Part shown: positions 15,909 through 25,787 of the stretch, one piece after another
Numbering within the stretch: the stretch's first letter is position 1
How the letters are laid out: each line of letters starts with the position of its first letter
Source: Deltaproteobacteria bacterium
GTDB lineage: Bacteria > Desulfobacterota > JADFVX01
DNA: 64,000 nucleotides
Direction of reading: 5' to 3'
Assembly: GCA_029860075.1 (NCBI GenBank)
Contig: JAOUBX010000005.1
Span: forward strand, 1 to 64,000
Translations under genes and position numbers: made by a program
The notes under the pieces: model-generated
Databases searched by the model: none
What the model was told of the DNA's origin: nothing
The model's input: only the letters and a program-made list of their open reading frames with translations

Positions 15909-18167
15909 ATGTTCTGCGAGGGAGGGAAGAGGGCCGGCAATGAGGCAATGACAGACTGCTTTCTCTATGCCGTCCTTGCCTTCGCCCTCCTGTTTTATCT
16001 CTACCTTGCCGGAACTTACCTCGAACTTTTTCACCAGATAATTCTCGGTTGGGGTCTTCTCGGCCTGACAATCGTACTGGGAAAGAAAAAGTTATTCAAA
16101 AAGCAGCCCTGGCGGACAGTCTATCTGCTCATAGCCCTCTTTATATCTCTCAGGTACTGGTTCTGGAGAAGCTTTGAAACCCTCATTTATACGGGGCCTT
16201 TTGATTTTACGGCCATGATGATTCTCTACCTGGCTGAAAGTTACGCCATTATGGTGCATGTTCTGGGCATGTTTATCTGCCTCTGGCCGCTGGAGCGTAA
16301 AATTATGCCGCTCCCTGAAGATGAGTCCCTCCTTCCCTTTGTTGACATATTTATTCCCACTTACAATGAACCTCTGCAGATCGTTCAGATTACCGTTGCG
16401 GCAGCAACACAGGTCGATTACCCGAAAGATAAGCTTAACATATACATACTCGATGACGGCGGGACCGTTGCCAGAAGGAATAATCCCGAACTCTCCTCTA
16501 TTTCATGGGAAAGGTACTATAGCTTCAGGCGCATGGCAAAGGAATTCGGTGTTAACTATATTACAAGGGAGACCAACAGCCATGCCAAGTCGGGCAATGT
16601 TAACCATGCCTTAAGGTTCAGCAGCGGCGACCTTATCCTCATGCTGGACTGTGATCATGTGCCCACAAGAGATATTCTGAAAAATACGGTGGCCTATTTT
16701 CTGAAAGATGAAAAACTGGCCCTTGTGCAGACGCCCCATTTTTTCATCAATCCCGATCCCATCGAAAAAAACCTGCAGACTTTTAGTGATGCGCCCAGTG
16801 AGAATGAAATGTTTTACCGCGGCATACATCCCGGTCTCGATTTCTGGAACGCAAGCTATTTCTGTGGTTCCGCTGCCATTCTCAGGCGAAGCTGCCTCGA
16901 AGAGATAGGGGGCATGTCCGTCGATACCATTACGGAAGATGCCGAGACTTCCCTTGTTTTGCATCACAGGGGTTACAACAGCGTGTTTATCGACTGGCCC
17001 ATGGTTTGCGGGCTCTCTCCTGAAACCTTTGACGATTTTATTATCCAGAGAAGCCGATGGGCCCAGGGTATGCTGCAAATATTTATTATCGAATACCCCC
17101 ATCTGGTGAGAGGTCTCAAACTGCAGCAGGCTCTTTGCTACTTCAACTCCTCTCTCTTCTGGTTTTTCGGTTTTTCAAGGGTCATTTTTTATCTGGCGCC
17201 GGCTTCCTTTCTTATTATGGGTCTCAAGGTTTATAATGCTTCCGTCTTGCAGGTTCTTGTCTATGCCGTTCCCCATCTCTGCGCAAGCGTCGTTCTCATG
17301 AACTATCTCTACGGCAGGTACCGGTGGCCCCTCTTTTCCGAACTTTATGAAAGTGTTCAATCCATTTTTCTCATTCCCCCTGTGACGGGAACCATCATGA
17401 ATCCCAGGTCTCCCACCTTCAAGGTAACACCCAAGGGCGCTCATGTGGATGTTGATTTTCTGAGTCCTTTTGCAGCCCCCTTTTACTTGATGTTTGTTGT
17501 CGCCCTGGCAGGTATTCCCATTGCCGTCGTCAAGTGGTTTAACTATCCTCTCTACAGGGATGTTATTGCCGTTACTTTTTTCTGGACTTTTTTTAATGTT
17601 TTAATGGCTCTTGCCTCACTGGGCGCCTTCTGGGAAAGAAGGCAACTGCGCGGTTCTCACCGTGTCTGGACAAAGGGGCAGGTGCTGGCATTTTCGCCAC
17701 GGTTAAATACCCACATAGAAGGGATGATGGAGGATATTTCCCTTACAGGCATAGGACTTGTCGTGCCTTCTCCCTGTCCCCTGGCCGAGGGGGAAGACGT
17801 CTGGTTTGAACTGCATGACAGCTATGATGAAGCGTACCATTTTCATACCAGGATACAGCGTGTCATCGATAAGGGAGATGAAGTTTTTTGCGGATGTGAA
17901 TTTCTGGTGGAAAAGCATGATTACCAGCAGATCGTCAGGTTCGTTTATGGCGACAGCATGCGGTGGATGAATCTGTGGGACAGGAAATCGAAACCGGCAG
18001 GGCCTTTCTGGACGCTTCTCTATTTTATAAAAATGGGTTACAGGGGAAGCAAGGAGAGCTTCAAAGGCCTTTATGCTCTTGCCGTTGCTTTTACAAGAGA
18101 TTATTTCCGGCCCTTTATTGAGAGCAGGTTAAGAAAAATAAAAAAAATAAGGCTGCACTTGAGTTAG
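15909..18167 (+). CDS. bcsA: Cellulose synthase catalytic subunit BcsA
   Basis: Inner-membrane glycosyltransferase that polymerises UDP-glucose into cellulose and extrudes it. The 752-residue protein has several N-terminal membrane segments. The GT2 domain has the catalytic Asp series DDGG near residue 182, DCDH near 247, TED near 342 and QRSRW near 380, then further membrane helices. A C-terminal PilZ domain carries RRQLR (RxxxR) near 577 and DISLTGIG (DxSxxG), the c-di-GMP binding signature, so it should be allosterically activated by c-di-GMP. An alternative ATG lies at 15948. It heads bcsA-bcsB-bcsZ and a lipoprotein gene. Confidence 0.95.
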   Translation: MFCEGGKRAGNEAMTDCFLYAVLAFALLFYLYLAGTYLELFHQIILGWGLLGLTIVLGKKKLFKKQPWRTVYLLIALFISLRYWFWRSFETLIYTGPFDFTAMMILYLAESYAIMVHVLGMFICLWPLERKIMPLPEDESLLPFVDIFIPTYNEPLQIVQITVAAATQVDYPKDKLNIYILDDGGTVARRNNPELSSISWERYYSFRRMAKEFGVNYITRETNSHAKSGNVNHALRFSSGDLILMLDCDHVPTRDILKNTVAYFLKDEKLALVQTPHFFINPDPIEKNLQTFSDAPSENEMFYRGIHPGLDFWNASYFCGSAAILRRSCLEEIGGMSVDTITEDAETSLVLHHRGYNSVFIDWPMVCGLSPETFDDFIIQRSRWAQGMLQIFIIEYPHLVRGLKLQQALCYFNSSLFWFFGFSRVIFYLAPASFLIMGLKVYNASVLQVLVYAVPHLCASVVLMNYLYGRYRWPLFSELYESVQSIFLIPPVTGTIMNPRSPTFKVTPKGAHVDVDFLSPFAAPFYLMFVVALAGIPIAVVKWFNYPLYRDVIAVTFFWTFFNVLMALASLGAFWERRQLRGSHRVWTKGQVLAFSPRLNTHIEGMMEDISLTGIGLVVPSPCPLAEGEDVWFELHDSYDEAYHFHTRIQRVIDKGDEVFCGCEFLVEKHDYQQIVRFVYGDSMRWMNLWDRKSKPAGPFWTLLYFIKMGYRGSKESFKGLYALAVAFTRDYFRPFIESRLRKIKKIRLHLS

Positions 18168-18232
18168 GGATTTGTTCATGGTAGAAGTTAATTAGTAAAG
18201 TAATCATATTGATACTAAAAAAAGAGGGCGCC

Positions 18233-20407
18233 ATGCTTAAAAAATATATTTATTTCATATTAATTATGGTTTTTTCTGCCGGCAACCTTTATGCAGAGGT
18301 GCTGGACGTTCCTTTATACAAGATTGCCCGGGTCAAGGCCGTTGATCTGAAATGTATCACCGATGAATACAGTGTGACCCTTTCCATTCCGGAACGATGG
18401 CATGTGGAAAGCGCAAGCATCATGTTTCCTTACATGAATTCAACGGCCCTTTTAAAAGACAAGTCGAGCATCCTTGTGAAACTTAACGGTTACCCGCTCA
18501 AACAGATCAACCTCGACCCTCATGTGCCGGAAGGGACGGCCAGGGTTACCCTCCCTGTCCGTCTTATCGAATCCGGTTATAATACCATTACTTTCAGCGC
18601 AAGCCAGCACTACACGCTTAAATGCGAAAAACCCTGCGCTGCAGATTTATGGACGACTCTCAAGCTTGACCGGGCGCGGGCAAAGATTGAATACAGCTTA
18701 AAACCTGTCCCCCTTAAACTCTCTGCCCTATCGAACTTTCTTTTTGATCCCAAAATTTTACCTGCCGGAAAGGTCAACTTTGTTATTGAAGATACCTCTT
18801 TGGTTCAGATGGGAGGTATTGTTGCTTCGGGCATTGCGAGACGTTTCGATTACAGGAAGGCGCTTTTTACCGTTTCTGCCGGTTTAAAGCCCGGTGTGGA
18901 TAATGTTCTTGTGGGGAAAAAAGCATTTGTCGAGACTTTTCTCCAAAACAGGGGCATCCGGTTTAAAGGGCGGGAAGGGTCTTTATTAAAAATCATGCAC
19001 CTGCCTGAAAAAGAAAAAAAGGAGGCCCTGCTAGGTGAAGAGGAGAGTATGACCGACAGCGCTCATGCCCTCATTGTCGTCTCGGGAGTGGATGAGAGCC
19101 AGATTAAGCTGGCCGCCATGACCATGGCCATTATGTCTATCCCCTATCCCGATACGGATGAAATGATTGCCCTGGAATTCAGTTTGCCCGATATTGCCCA
19201 GTATGGAGGCCGCTCTGTCCTGACGCCTGACAAGGTATACGATTTCAAGACCCTCAATTTCGGTACGCAGACCTTCAAGGGAATCAATCCTGCGCCTGCT
19301 GAAATCAGTTTTCGTCTCCCGGCGGATTTCTTTGTCCGTCAGAATATGTATGCCGACATATCGTTAAGTTATACCTACGGTTCCAGGATGCGGGGAGACT
19401 CTGTTCTTAATGTCTCCATAAATGACAGGAATATCAGGGCCATTCCTCTCGATAATGAAAGGGGAGATCTTATCGAAGGCTACAGGATGACTATTCCCAC
19501 CTATCTCTTCAAGCCGGGAACGAATACCATCAAATTAACACCGATACTGACACCCTCTGTTGCCAATGACTGTGAGCTTATTCAGACAGAGAATCTCTTT
19601 CTCACGGTTCTTGAGGAATCTTATATAAAATTTCCTCCCATGCCTCACCTGGTCAAGCTTCCCAGGCTCGATCTTTTTCTGCTCAATGGCTTCCCTTTTA
19701 CCCGCTGGCCTGACGGCTATGAGTCTCTCATCTATGTTGCCGACAGGGACACCCGCTCCATTGCATCGGCTTACAATATTATGGGCATGCTGACCCAGAA
19801 AAACGGTTATCCCCTCTTTGCAATGGATATTGTTTTCGATGAACCCGCAGGTTGGGATGGTGAAATATTTACTGTCGGCAGGAGCGATGCCATTCCTGAT
19901 AATATTGCCAGGGCCGTGCCTTTTAATGTGAATGGCGAAACAAGCGTTCCCTATCCCGTTGTAAGGAGCTGGGAAGGGGAAGAGCAGATTGCCTTTAGCC
20001 GGCAAAAAAGCAGTCTCGGCACGGACAAGGGGGTTTTCATGCAGTTCCAGTCTCCCTACAGGGAAGGACGGACCATGATGGTTGCCACGGCAACGACATC
20101 GCAAGGGGTATATGGGCTGACGGAAGCGCTTCTTGATTATGGTGTACAGGCGAAGATCAAGGGTGATGTGGCTCTCATTGAACTCGACCCTCCTGACTAC
20201 CTGGTTTATCCCTTAAAAGTGGGGGAAGATTATTTTACCGGAAAGTCAGGCCAAATATCGAAGATTGATTTTTACCTCCACTCCTATCCTTACCTTTACC
20301 ACCTTTCGCTGGGTATAACGATTCTTGTGCTTGCTCTGGTGACTTTCTACTTCCTGAGAAGGTACTGGAAAAAGAGGATGAAATATGAAAGCAAGGAGAC
20401 TCATTAA
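18233..20407 (+). CDS. bcsB: Cellulose synthase periplasmic subunit BcsB
   Basis: A 724-residue partner of BcsA that guides the glucan through the periplasm. It has an N-terminal signal peptide (KKYIYFILIMVFSAGNLYA), a long periplasmic region with repeated beta-rich carbohydrate-binding-like and ferredoxin-like modules, and a single C-terminal membrane helix (residues about 690-712) followed by a basic tail, the helix that docks on BcsA. The ATG 18233 is chosen over 18209 because GAGG lies before it and the signal peptide starts there. Its 3' end overlaps bcsZ by 23 bases. Confidence 0.92.
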   Translation: MLKKYIYFILIMVFSAGNLYAEVLDVPLYKIARVKAVDLKCITDEYSVTLSIPERWHVESASIMFPYMNSTALLKDKSSILVKLNGYPLKQINLDPHVPEGTARVTLPVRLIESGYNTITFSASQHYTLKCEKPCAADLWTTLKLDRARAKIEYSLKPVPLKLSALSNFLFDPKILPAGKVNFVIEDTSLVQMGGIVASGIARRFDYRKALFTVSAGLKPGVDNVLVGKKAFVETFLQNRGIRFKGREGSLLKIMHLPEKEKKEALLGEEESMTDSAHALIVVSGVDESQIKLAAMTMAIMSIPYPDTDEMIALEFSLPDIAQYGGRSVLTPDKVYDFKTLNFGTQTFKGINPAPAEISFRLPADFFVRQNMYADISLSYTYGSRMRGDSVLNVSINDRNIRAIPLDNERGDLIEGYRMTIPTYLFKPGTNTIKLTPILTPSVANDCELIQTENLFLTVLEESYIKFPPMPHLVKLPRLDLFLLNGFPFTRWPDGYESLIYVADRDTRSIASAYNIMGMLTQKNGYPLFAMDIVFDEPAGWDGEIFTVGRSDAIPDNIARAVPFNVNGETSVPYPVVRSWEGEEQIAFSRQKSSLGTDKGVFMQFQSPYREGRTMMVATATTSQGVYGLTEALLDYGVQAKIKGDVALIELDPPDYLVYPLKVGEDYFTGKSGQISKIDFYLHSYPYLYHLSLGITILVLALVTFYFLRRYWKKRMKYESKETH

Positions 20408-21431
20408 TGCCTGTTCCCTTCTGCTCCTGCTTGTTTTTTCTGTTCCTGCCGGAGGGGGGGAAGATCCCCTCTGGGCGTCTTACAAAACAAAATTTATTCG
20501 TCATGATGGTCGCATTGTTGATTACGGGCAGGAAAAGTCGAGTCATTCCGAAGGCCAGGGGTATGGTTTGCTCCTGGCTCTGGCCTACGATGACAGGGAG
20601 ACTTTCAACAGGGTATGGAAGTGGACCAAAAATAACCTTGCTGTAAGGGCTGATGGTCTCTTTGCCTGGCACTGGGGCAAAAGGCATGACGGGAATTGGG
20701 ACGTTCTCGATTACAACAATGCCACAGACGGGGATATTCTCATTGCCTATGCCCTTTTAAAGGCGGGGCAAAGGTGGAAGTCAGGTGACTATACTGCAGG
20801 AGGGCTTAAAATTGTAAAGGCCCTCAAAGAAGAACTCCTTTTTATCTGGCAGGGGCGCAGCCTTCTTCTACCGGGCTATAAAGGGTTTGTCAAAGATAAA
20901 ACCTATACGGTAAATCCTTCCTACTTCATCTTTCCTGCCTTTCGCCTCTTTGCCGGCTTTGATGATAAAAAATTGTGGAACAAGATCTACGGTGATTCCC
21001 TCTTTATTCTGGAAAAGGCGAGTTTTGGCAAGTTCGGCCTGCCCGGTGACTGGGTAAAGCTCGATAAATCGGGCATATCTCCCTATACGGAAAAAAGCCC
21101 CTTTTTCGGCTATGGCGCTGTTCGCACTTTTCTTTATCTTTCCTCTGAAACAGGCCCCCCATTTCCCGAGGGACTGAAAAAAATTCTGGCCCTCTATAAA
21201 AAAATAGGTTACCTTCCTTTGATGATTGATATTGAACGGGAGAGTGTGTCCCTTAAACCGGCGACGGCCGGTTTTTATTCCATCTATGCGCTTGCTGCCC
21301 GAAAGAGCGGTAATGTGCGCCTGTCGAAAAAATTATTGAAGGATGCAAAAGAAAAACTTTCAAAAGAGGGCAATTCATATTACTCTTATACGCTGTACCT
21401 GCTCGCCAATAATGAGAAAGTTTTTCGATAA
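20385..21431 (+). CDS. bcsZ: Endo-1,4-beta-glucanase BcsZ (GH8)
   Basis: A 348-residue secreted glycoside hydrolase family 8 cellulase that trims or releases cellulose during synthesis. A signal peptide covers about residues 1-25. The acid catalyst Glu56 lies in SEGQGYG, and Asp115/Asp117 lie in NNATDGD with the conserved FAWHWG aromatic segment before it. It overlaps the end of bcsB by 23 bases and has GAGG upstream of its ATG, implying coupled translation. Confidence 0.92.
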   Translation: MKARRLINACSLLLLLVFSVPAGGGEDPLWASYKTKFIRHDGRIVDYGQEKSSHSEGQGYGLLLALAYDDRETFNRVWKWTKNNLAVRADGLFAWHWGKRHDGNWDVLDYNNATDGDILIAYALLKAGQRWKSGDYTAGGLKIVKALKEELLFIWQGRSLLLPGYKGFVKDKTYTVNPSYFIFPAFRLFAGFDDKKLWNKIYGDSLFILEKASFGKFGLPGDWVKLDKSGISPYTEKSPFFGYGAVRTFLYLSSETGPPFPEGLKKILALYKKIGYLPLMIDIERESVSLKPATAGFYSIYALAARKSGNVRLSKKLLKDAKEKLSKEGNSYYSYTLYLLANNEKVFR

Positions 21432-21437
21432 AAGTCA

Positions 21438-23066
21438 TTGAATTTTAAAGGGTTTAAGTTTTTTCCAGGAAATATTCTCCTCCTGACAGCAGTCTTTTTT
21501 TGTCTGTTTGTACCCGGTTGCAGGCATATGTCCAGGATCGCCGAAATTATTCTCGATCCCCCGCCTGATTTTACCTGGAGCGCGCCTTCGGCAACAGTCT
21601 GGACTTTCAGTAATCGCTATGAGCCTTTTGAACCCTCTATGGGCAGGGGAAAGTTGACTTTCCGCGATCAAAAGGGGACGGAATGGGGGTTTGCCAAAAC
21701 GCGATTCGAGACAACAAGCTATTTCGGCCTGCCGCCGCTTCCCGGCGGTGATGCACAGGTAATGGCCTTTCCTGCCGCCCGAAAGGACGAGGGTTATCTC
21801 CTCACTCACGGCGCGCCGCCTAATGGTGTTTTTGCAGGGCAGGGCTTTCTTTCCAATTACACGCTTGTCATGGATCTCCTCTGGCCCAGGGAAAGCCAGC
21901 AGCAATATCGCGCTTTATATCAAAGGGATCCGGAAAATAAAGATGACGCCGAAATGTTCATCCATGACTCCAGGCAAAACGGTATCGGCATTAACAGTGT
22001 TTACCATGGGAAACTAATGGCTAACCGCTGGCACAGGGTTGCCATCTCTGTTCAGGCGGCAAGCGGAGCGGGAGGGGTGGGGCAGATGCATAAATTTATT
22101 GACGGCCGCTTTGTCGGCGGTCACGGGACAGATAGTGCGGGACCTGTCAGCAGGTGGGCGCTGGGGCCGGAGTTTTTGCTTTTTACAGATAACGACGGCG
22201 AGACGATGCCCGGTTATGTGTCCAGTATCTATTTTATTGACAGGAACCTTTCCATGGAAGAAATCGCCTTGCTCGGCAGACCTCATGCGGGCGGGGCAAA
22301 TATACCGGGTCCCCTGCTGCAGAAAAAGAGGGAAAAACTGCCGCGTTCAGTTGATATTATCGCTCATCGCGGGGATTCCTGCTGCTCACCGGAAAATACG
22401 CTTATTGCCATTAGACGGGCTTTCGACAGGGGAGCGTCAGCTGTTGAAGTTGATATTCAGTGGTCTGCTGACGGCACCATTGTTCTTATGCATGATGAAA
22501 CTGTCGACAGAACAACAAACGGCAAAGGGAAGGTTGTGGCGCTTACCCTGGAAAAATTGAAAAGTTTCGATGCGGGATCGTGGTTCGGTTTTAATTTCAG
22601 AGGGGAAAAAATACCCACATTGACAGAGGCCCTTTTAGAGGCAAAGGGGCGTGGTAAGCTTATTCTCGACGTAAAGGGCCATAAAATGGGCGCAGCAATT
22701 AAAGGCGCCCTTAAAGAGGCGGGAGTTGGTCCTGAAGCTGTTTATATCTGGCTAAACGAGGCAAGCAAGGCCTTTGATGATTTTCAAAAATATCTTCCCG
22801 GAACGGGGATACTCTGGGGTGGCATGCCGGACTCTTTTGATGAAAGTACTTTTTATGAATTAAAGAAAAAAGGAATTGTCGGCTTTGATATCGACCCTTC
22901 AGACAAAAAGGTGAGCAAACCGTTTGTTATGGCCGCCCAAAAAGCGGGGTTTTATGTCTCACTCTATACGATTAATGATCCTCAGGGGATGAGGGAATCC
23001 GCCTGGCTCGGTGTTGATGCCATAGAGACGGATTTTCCCGCTGTGCTCAAGGACATGCTGCCCTGA
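21438..23066 (+). CDS. Lipoprotein with LamG-like and glycerophosphodiester phosphodiesterase domains
   Basis: A 542-residue protein with a lipoprotein signal ending VPGC near residue 28. Residues about 45-285 look like a concanavalin/LamG-type beta-sandwich (WHRVAISVQ, KFIDGRFVGG, YVSSIYFIDRNLS). Residues about 305-540 are a GDPD TIM barrel with AHRGDSCCSPENT and EVDIQWSADGTIVLMHDETVDRTT-type catalytic motifs. It would cleave glycerophosphodiesters at the envelope surface, perhaps while bound to a glycan. It starts at TTG six bases after bcsZ, so it appears to be the last gene of the cellulose operon. A GDPD here is unusual, and a link to phosphoglycerol or phosphoethanolamine decoration is an inference. 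Confidence 0.85.
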   Translation: MNFKGFKFFPGNILLLTAVFFCLFVPGCRHMSRIAEIILDPPPDFTWSAPSATVWTFSNRYEPFEPSMGRGKLTFRDQKGTEWGFAKTRFETTSYFGLPPLPGGDAQVMAFPAARKDEGYLLTHGAPPNGVFAGQGFLSNYTLVMDLLWPRESQQQYRALYQRDPENKDDAEMFIHDSRQNGIGINSVYHGKLMANRWHRVAISVQAASGAGGVGQMHKFIDGRFVGGHGTDSAGPVSRWALGPEFLLFTDNDGETMPGYVSSIYFIDRNLSMEEIALLGRPHAGGANIPGPLLQKKREKLPRSVDIIAHRGDSCCSPENTLIAIRRAFDRGASAVEVDIQWSADGTIVLMHDETVDRTTNGKGKVVALTLEKLKSFDAGSWFGFNFRGEKIPTLTEALLEAKGRGKLILDVKGHKMGAAIKGALKEAGVGPEAVYIWLNEASKAFDDFQKYLPGTGILWGGMPDSFDESTFYELKKKGIVGFDIDPSDKKVSKPFVMAAQKAGFYVSLYTINDPQGMRESAWLGVDAIETDFPAVLKDMLP

Positions 23067-23157
23067 TTAAGGGAACATGGTTTCTTCTTCGTTTTTTTCT
23101 CTGCCCTGCTACCCTTTGTTAATCAACAATCTGCAACCAGCAACCGTTCCCCTCCCC

Positions 23158-23949
23158 TCACTTCTCCATTAAATCCCAGTAATAATACCAGCCAAAATAG
23201 TATTGTGCCGTATCCTGCCGTTCATTGAGTTTTGGGTACTCCTCCCAATAGTAGCTTATGCCGGCCTTGAAGTAGGATTTGCTGAACTCGAGACCGACGG
23301 AAGGCCCCTGAGAGTTAAAATAGTCCTCTTCCTTTGTTCTGCCACGATAACTGTATTTAAGATAAGTGTCGACCATAATGCCGCCGGGAAGCGTAAACCA
23401 GTCAATGCCCTGCTGAATCCAGCCCATAGCGCTTGATCCCGTAATGCCATTACCGTCATGAGAGAGTTTTCCCCAGGTAGAGAAGGGAAAGGCCATGACA
23501 AAAAAGCCGGAATCCTTTGCCTTTAAATCTCTTGTATAATACCAGCCGAAGGTAACTTCGTATCCTTCCTCATCCTTGTCTTTCCTTTCAAGTTCGGGAT
23601 ATTTGAGCCAGTAGTAATTGACGCCGAGATCGAAGTAAGATTTTTCAAAATTAAGCCCCACCGATGGTCCTCTCACATCATAGTAGTCTTCTTTTTTCGT
23701 CCTGTCCCGAACACTATATTCTGCATAGGTATTGACCATAATGTTACCGGGAAGTTTGACCCAGTCAATGCCCTGCTGAATCCAGCCCATACCGCCTGAC
23801 CCGGTAAGTCCATGAATATCATGGCTTAAGAAGACCCAGTTTGCGCCGGGAAGTCCCTCAATCGCTTTTGACGGAAGAGGGAGAAAAAAAAGGGACAGCG
23901 TGAGCCCCAGGAAAAGGCTAATGAAAAATCGTGATTTTCTTCTTTCCAT
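23158..23949 (-). CDS. Predicted outer-membrane protein with internal duplication
   Basis: A 263-residue exported protein of unknown family. A signal peptide (RRKSRFFISLFLGLTLSLFF) is followed by two copies of a domain of about 110 residues. Both contain GWIQQGIDW, a following LPG(N/G)IMV(N/D)TY strand, DYF/DYY, GPSVGL(N/E)F and YYW..YP, and both end in an aromatic strand (FGWYY). Alternating hydrophobic and polar residues with many Tyr and Trp suggest short beta-barrel or beta-sheet units. The start at 23949 is preferred because GAGG lies six bases upstream. It follows bcsG on the same strand. No BcsC porin is seen in the window, so a role in cellulose passage or anchoring is possible. Confidence 0.7.
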   Translation of the reverse strand: MERRKSRFFISLFLGLTLSLFFLPLPSKAIEGLPGANWVFLSHDIHGLTGSGGMGWIQQGIDWVKLPGNIMVNTYAEYSVRDRTKKEDYYDVRGPSVGLNFEKSYFDLGVNYYWLKYPELERKDKDEEGYEVTFGWYYTRDLKAKDSGFFVMAFPFSTWGKLSHDGNGITGSSAMGWIQQGIDWFTLPGGIMVDTYLKYSYRGRTKEEDYFNSQGPSVGLEFSKSYFKAGISYYWEEYPKLNERQDTAQYYFGWYYYWDLMEK

Positions 23950-24066
23950 CTTAAACCTCGAGCGGCTTTCCAGGTAATCGGTTTTTTTAACACTGCCCAT
24001 ATCGTAATTATCACGCAAAGATGTTAAGATGGCAAGGCGGCAAAGGATAATAGCAAATAAAGAATA

Positions 24067-25767
24067 TCAGTTAACAGGCAGTTCGATCCATTTCTTTTCC
24101 TTGCCGAAAATGAGATGTTTGCGGTCCGGCTTTATAACAAGCGCTCCCTCATTTTCTGCAACGAAGGCCGTATAGATAACATTATTTATTATGTAATCAC
24201 TATTGTACTCTTCCGGGCCGAAGGGGCTGTATTCAAAAAGTGACGCCAGAACCGATGAAAGGGCCATGTAACTGACAGGTTTTGAGACGATTCTCTGGTA
24301 GATGGCCTTTTCCTTAAATCCCTTGCCGATAAATTTAATGGCCAGCGGGCCCTTTGTTATCTGTGGAAGGGGGATGTCTCTGAGTCCCTCCATCTGGATT
24401 TTCGCACCCTTTAGCGCCATGCCGTGTTCGGACACAAAGAAAATAACAACATTTCTATGGGATGCCTCCAGTTTGTCAAAAAATTGCCTGAGTTCCTTGA
24501 GCAATTTGGTGAGAAAGGCGCTGTAGACAACTTTCCTGTCAATTTTCCACCACTCCTCTTTTTTCGGGTACCATGTGGAGCCCTCGTGGAGGGTGACGGA
24601 ATTGTAATAGAGGGCAGCCCTCTTGGCGGCAGAGTTCTCCCTCAGGTTGCGCCACTTTTCGAGAGTAGCATAATCGTCATAAATAAGTGAGCCGTCAAAC
24701 ATAACTTCCCCGGCGGGGAGGTCCTGAGATGGCATAAGAGAAGTACCCAAACGGCCGTACTCTTTTGCTTCAGCGGCAAAGTTTCCGTACTTGCCGTCAT
24801 GATTGGAAGCAAAGTAGCTTTCAAAGCCGACTTTTTCAAGGTTGGGGAAAAGGTAGCAGGAATCCTCTGATTCTTCATAAACGTCTTCGTGCCTTGGCTG
24901 GCCGCAGGTTGATTTTAGAAGGCGCAGTATGGATGGTCCGCTGTAGGACGTAACCGTATTAAAGTCGGTAAAGACAAGGTGAAACTCTTTGAAAAAGGAT
25001 TTCCACTCCAGCGAAACTTCCTTGAGATCGTCCCAGGAGAGGGAACAGATGTGAAGAAAAATAATATCAAAAGGCTCATTGGGAGGATCAATTTTTTTAA
25101 AATTGATCCTTCGCTCGCTTTCGGAAGCAAAAAAAGCATCGGCATATTTTTGCGGGTCTTTTTCCCAAATGATCTCCCGCTCGTTCTTTTGTTTGGCTTC
25201 CGTTATATAATCGTTCAATTTTGAGGACGCGCTTTTTTCAGAGGCGCTCTTGTCCTCTCCGGCTTCCAGGCTGGCCAGCGGCCTTACCTCCTTGATAATT
25301 GCGCCGGGGGCAAGTCCCTTTGATGTGCTTTCCTTCTGTTCCGCATTGAGTACGCCAATGAGAGGGCTCATTATGATGAGGGTCAGGGTAAGGGGGGTAA
25401 GGGCTTTCCCCTTTCCTACGGCAAAAGAGACGGTCAGGATCACGACAATAATGAGCATGTCCCCGTTGATAAAATAACGCATGAGAAAGGAGAGGATATA
25501 TTCACCTGTGGGAATCCCCTGCTCCGACAGACGGGCGAATCCTTCCAGGGGAGGAGGGAGCCATGATTCTTTCCATAAAAGGCCAAGAGCGATAATGACA
25601 GACAGGCCCTGTTTCGCTATTGTCATTTGCGTTGAAAATTTACGTTCTTTTGGAACAGGCAATAATAAAAAGAGAACAAAGAGAATGTTGCTAAGGAGAT
25701 AAAAGCGGATAAAGTGTCTTGAGTAGAGATAGAGTTTTGCAAGGAAATAAAAATTCCACAGACCCAT
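24067..25767 (-). CDS. bcsG: Cellulose phosphoethanolamine transferase BcsG
   Basis: A 566-residue inner-membrane enzyme that transfers phosphoethanolamine from phosphatidylethanolamine to cellulose. The N-terminus (GLWNFYFLAKLYLY) and about four or five membrane segments precede a periplasmic alkaline-phosphatase-fold domain. The HICSLSWDD motif places Cys241, and Ser276 in SYSGPS sits 35 residues later, the same spacing as the zinc-ligand Cys and nucleophile Ser recalled for E. coli BcsG. FVSEHGMALKG and GLRDIPLPQIT are further family motifs. It lies 20 bases after a class III cyclase gene on the minus strand, convergent with bcsABZ. No bcsE or bcsF is evident. Confidence 0.92.
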   Translation of the reverse strand: MGLWNFYFLAKLYLYSRHFIRFYLLSNILFVLFLLLPVPKERKFSTQMTIAKQGLSVIIALGLLWKESWLPPPLEGFARLSEQGIPTGEYILSFLMRYFINGDMLIIVVILTVSFAVGKGKALTPLTLTLIIMSPLIGVLNAEQKESTSKGLAPGAIIKEVRPLASLEAGEDKSASEKSASSKLNDYITEAKQKNEREIIWEKDPQKYADAFFASESERRINFKKIDPPNEPFDIIFLHICSLSWDDLKEVSLEWKSFFKEFHLVFTDFNTVTSYSGPSILRLLKSTCGQPRHEDVYEESEDSCYLFPNLEKVGFESYFASNHDGKYGNFAAEAKEYGRLGTSLMPSQDLPAGEVMFDGSLIYDDYATLEKWRNLRENSAAKRAALYYNSVTLHEGSTWYPKKEEWWKIDRKVVYSAFLTKLLKELRQFFDKLEASHRNVVIFFVSEHGMALKGAKIQMEGLRDIPLPQITKGPLAIKFIGKGFKEKAIYQRIVSKPVSYMALSSVLASLFEYSPFGPEEYNSDYIINNVIYTAFVAENEGALVIKPDRKHLIFGKEKKWIELPVN

Positions 25768-25787
25768 TTTAAAATTTAGCGGATTAA

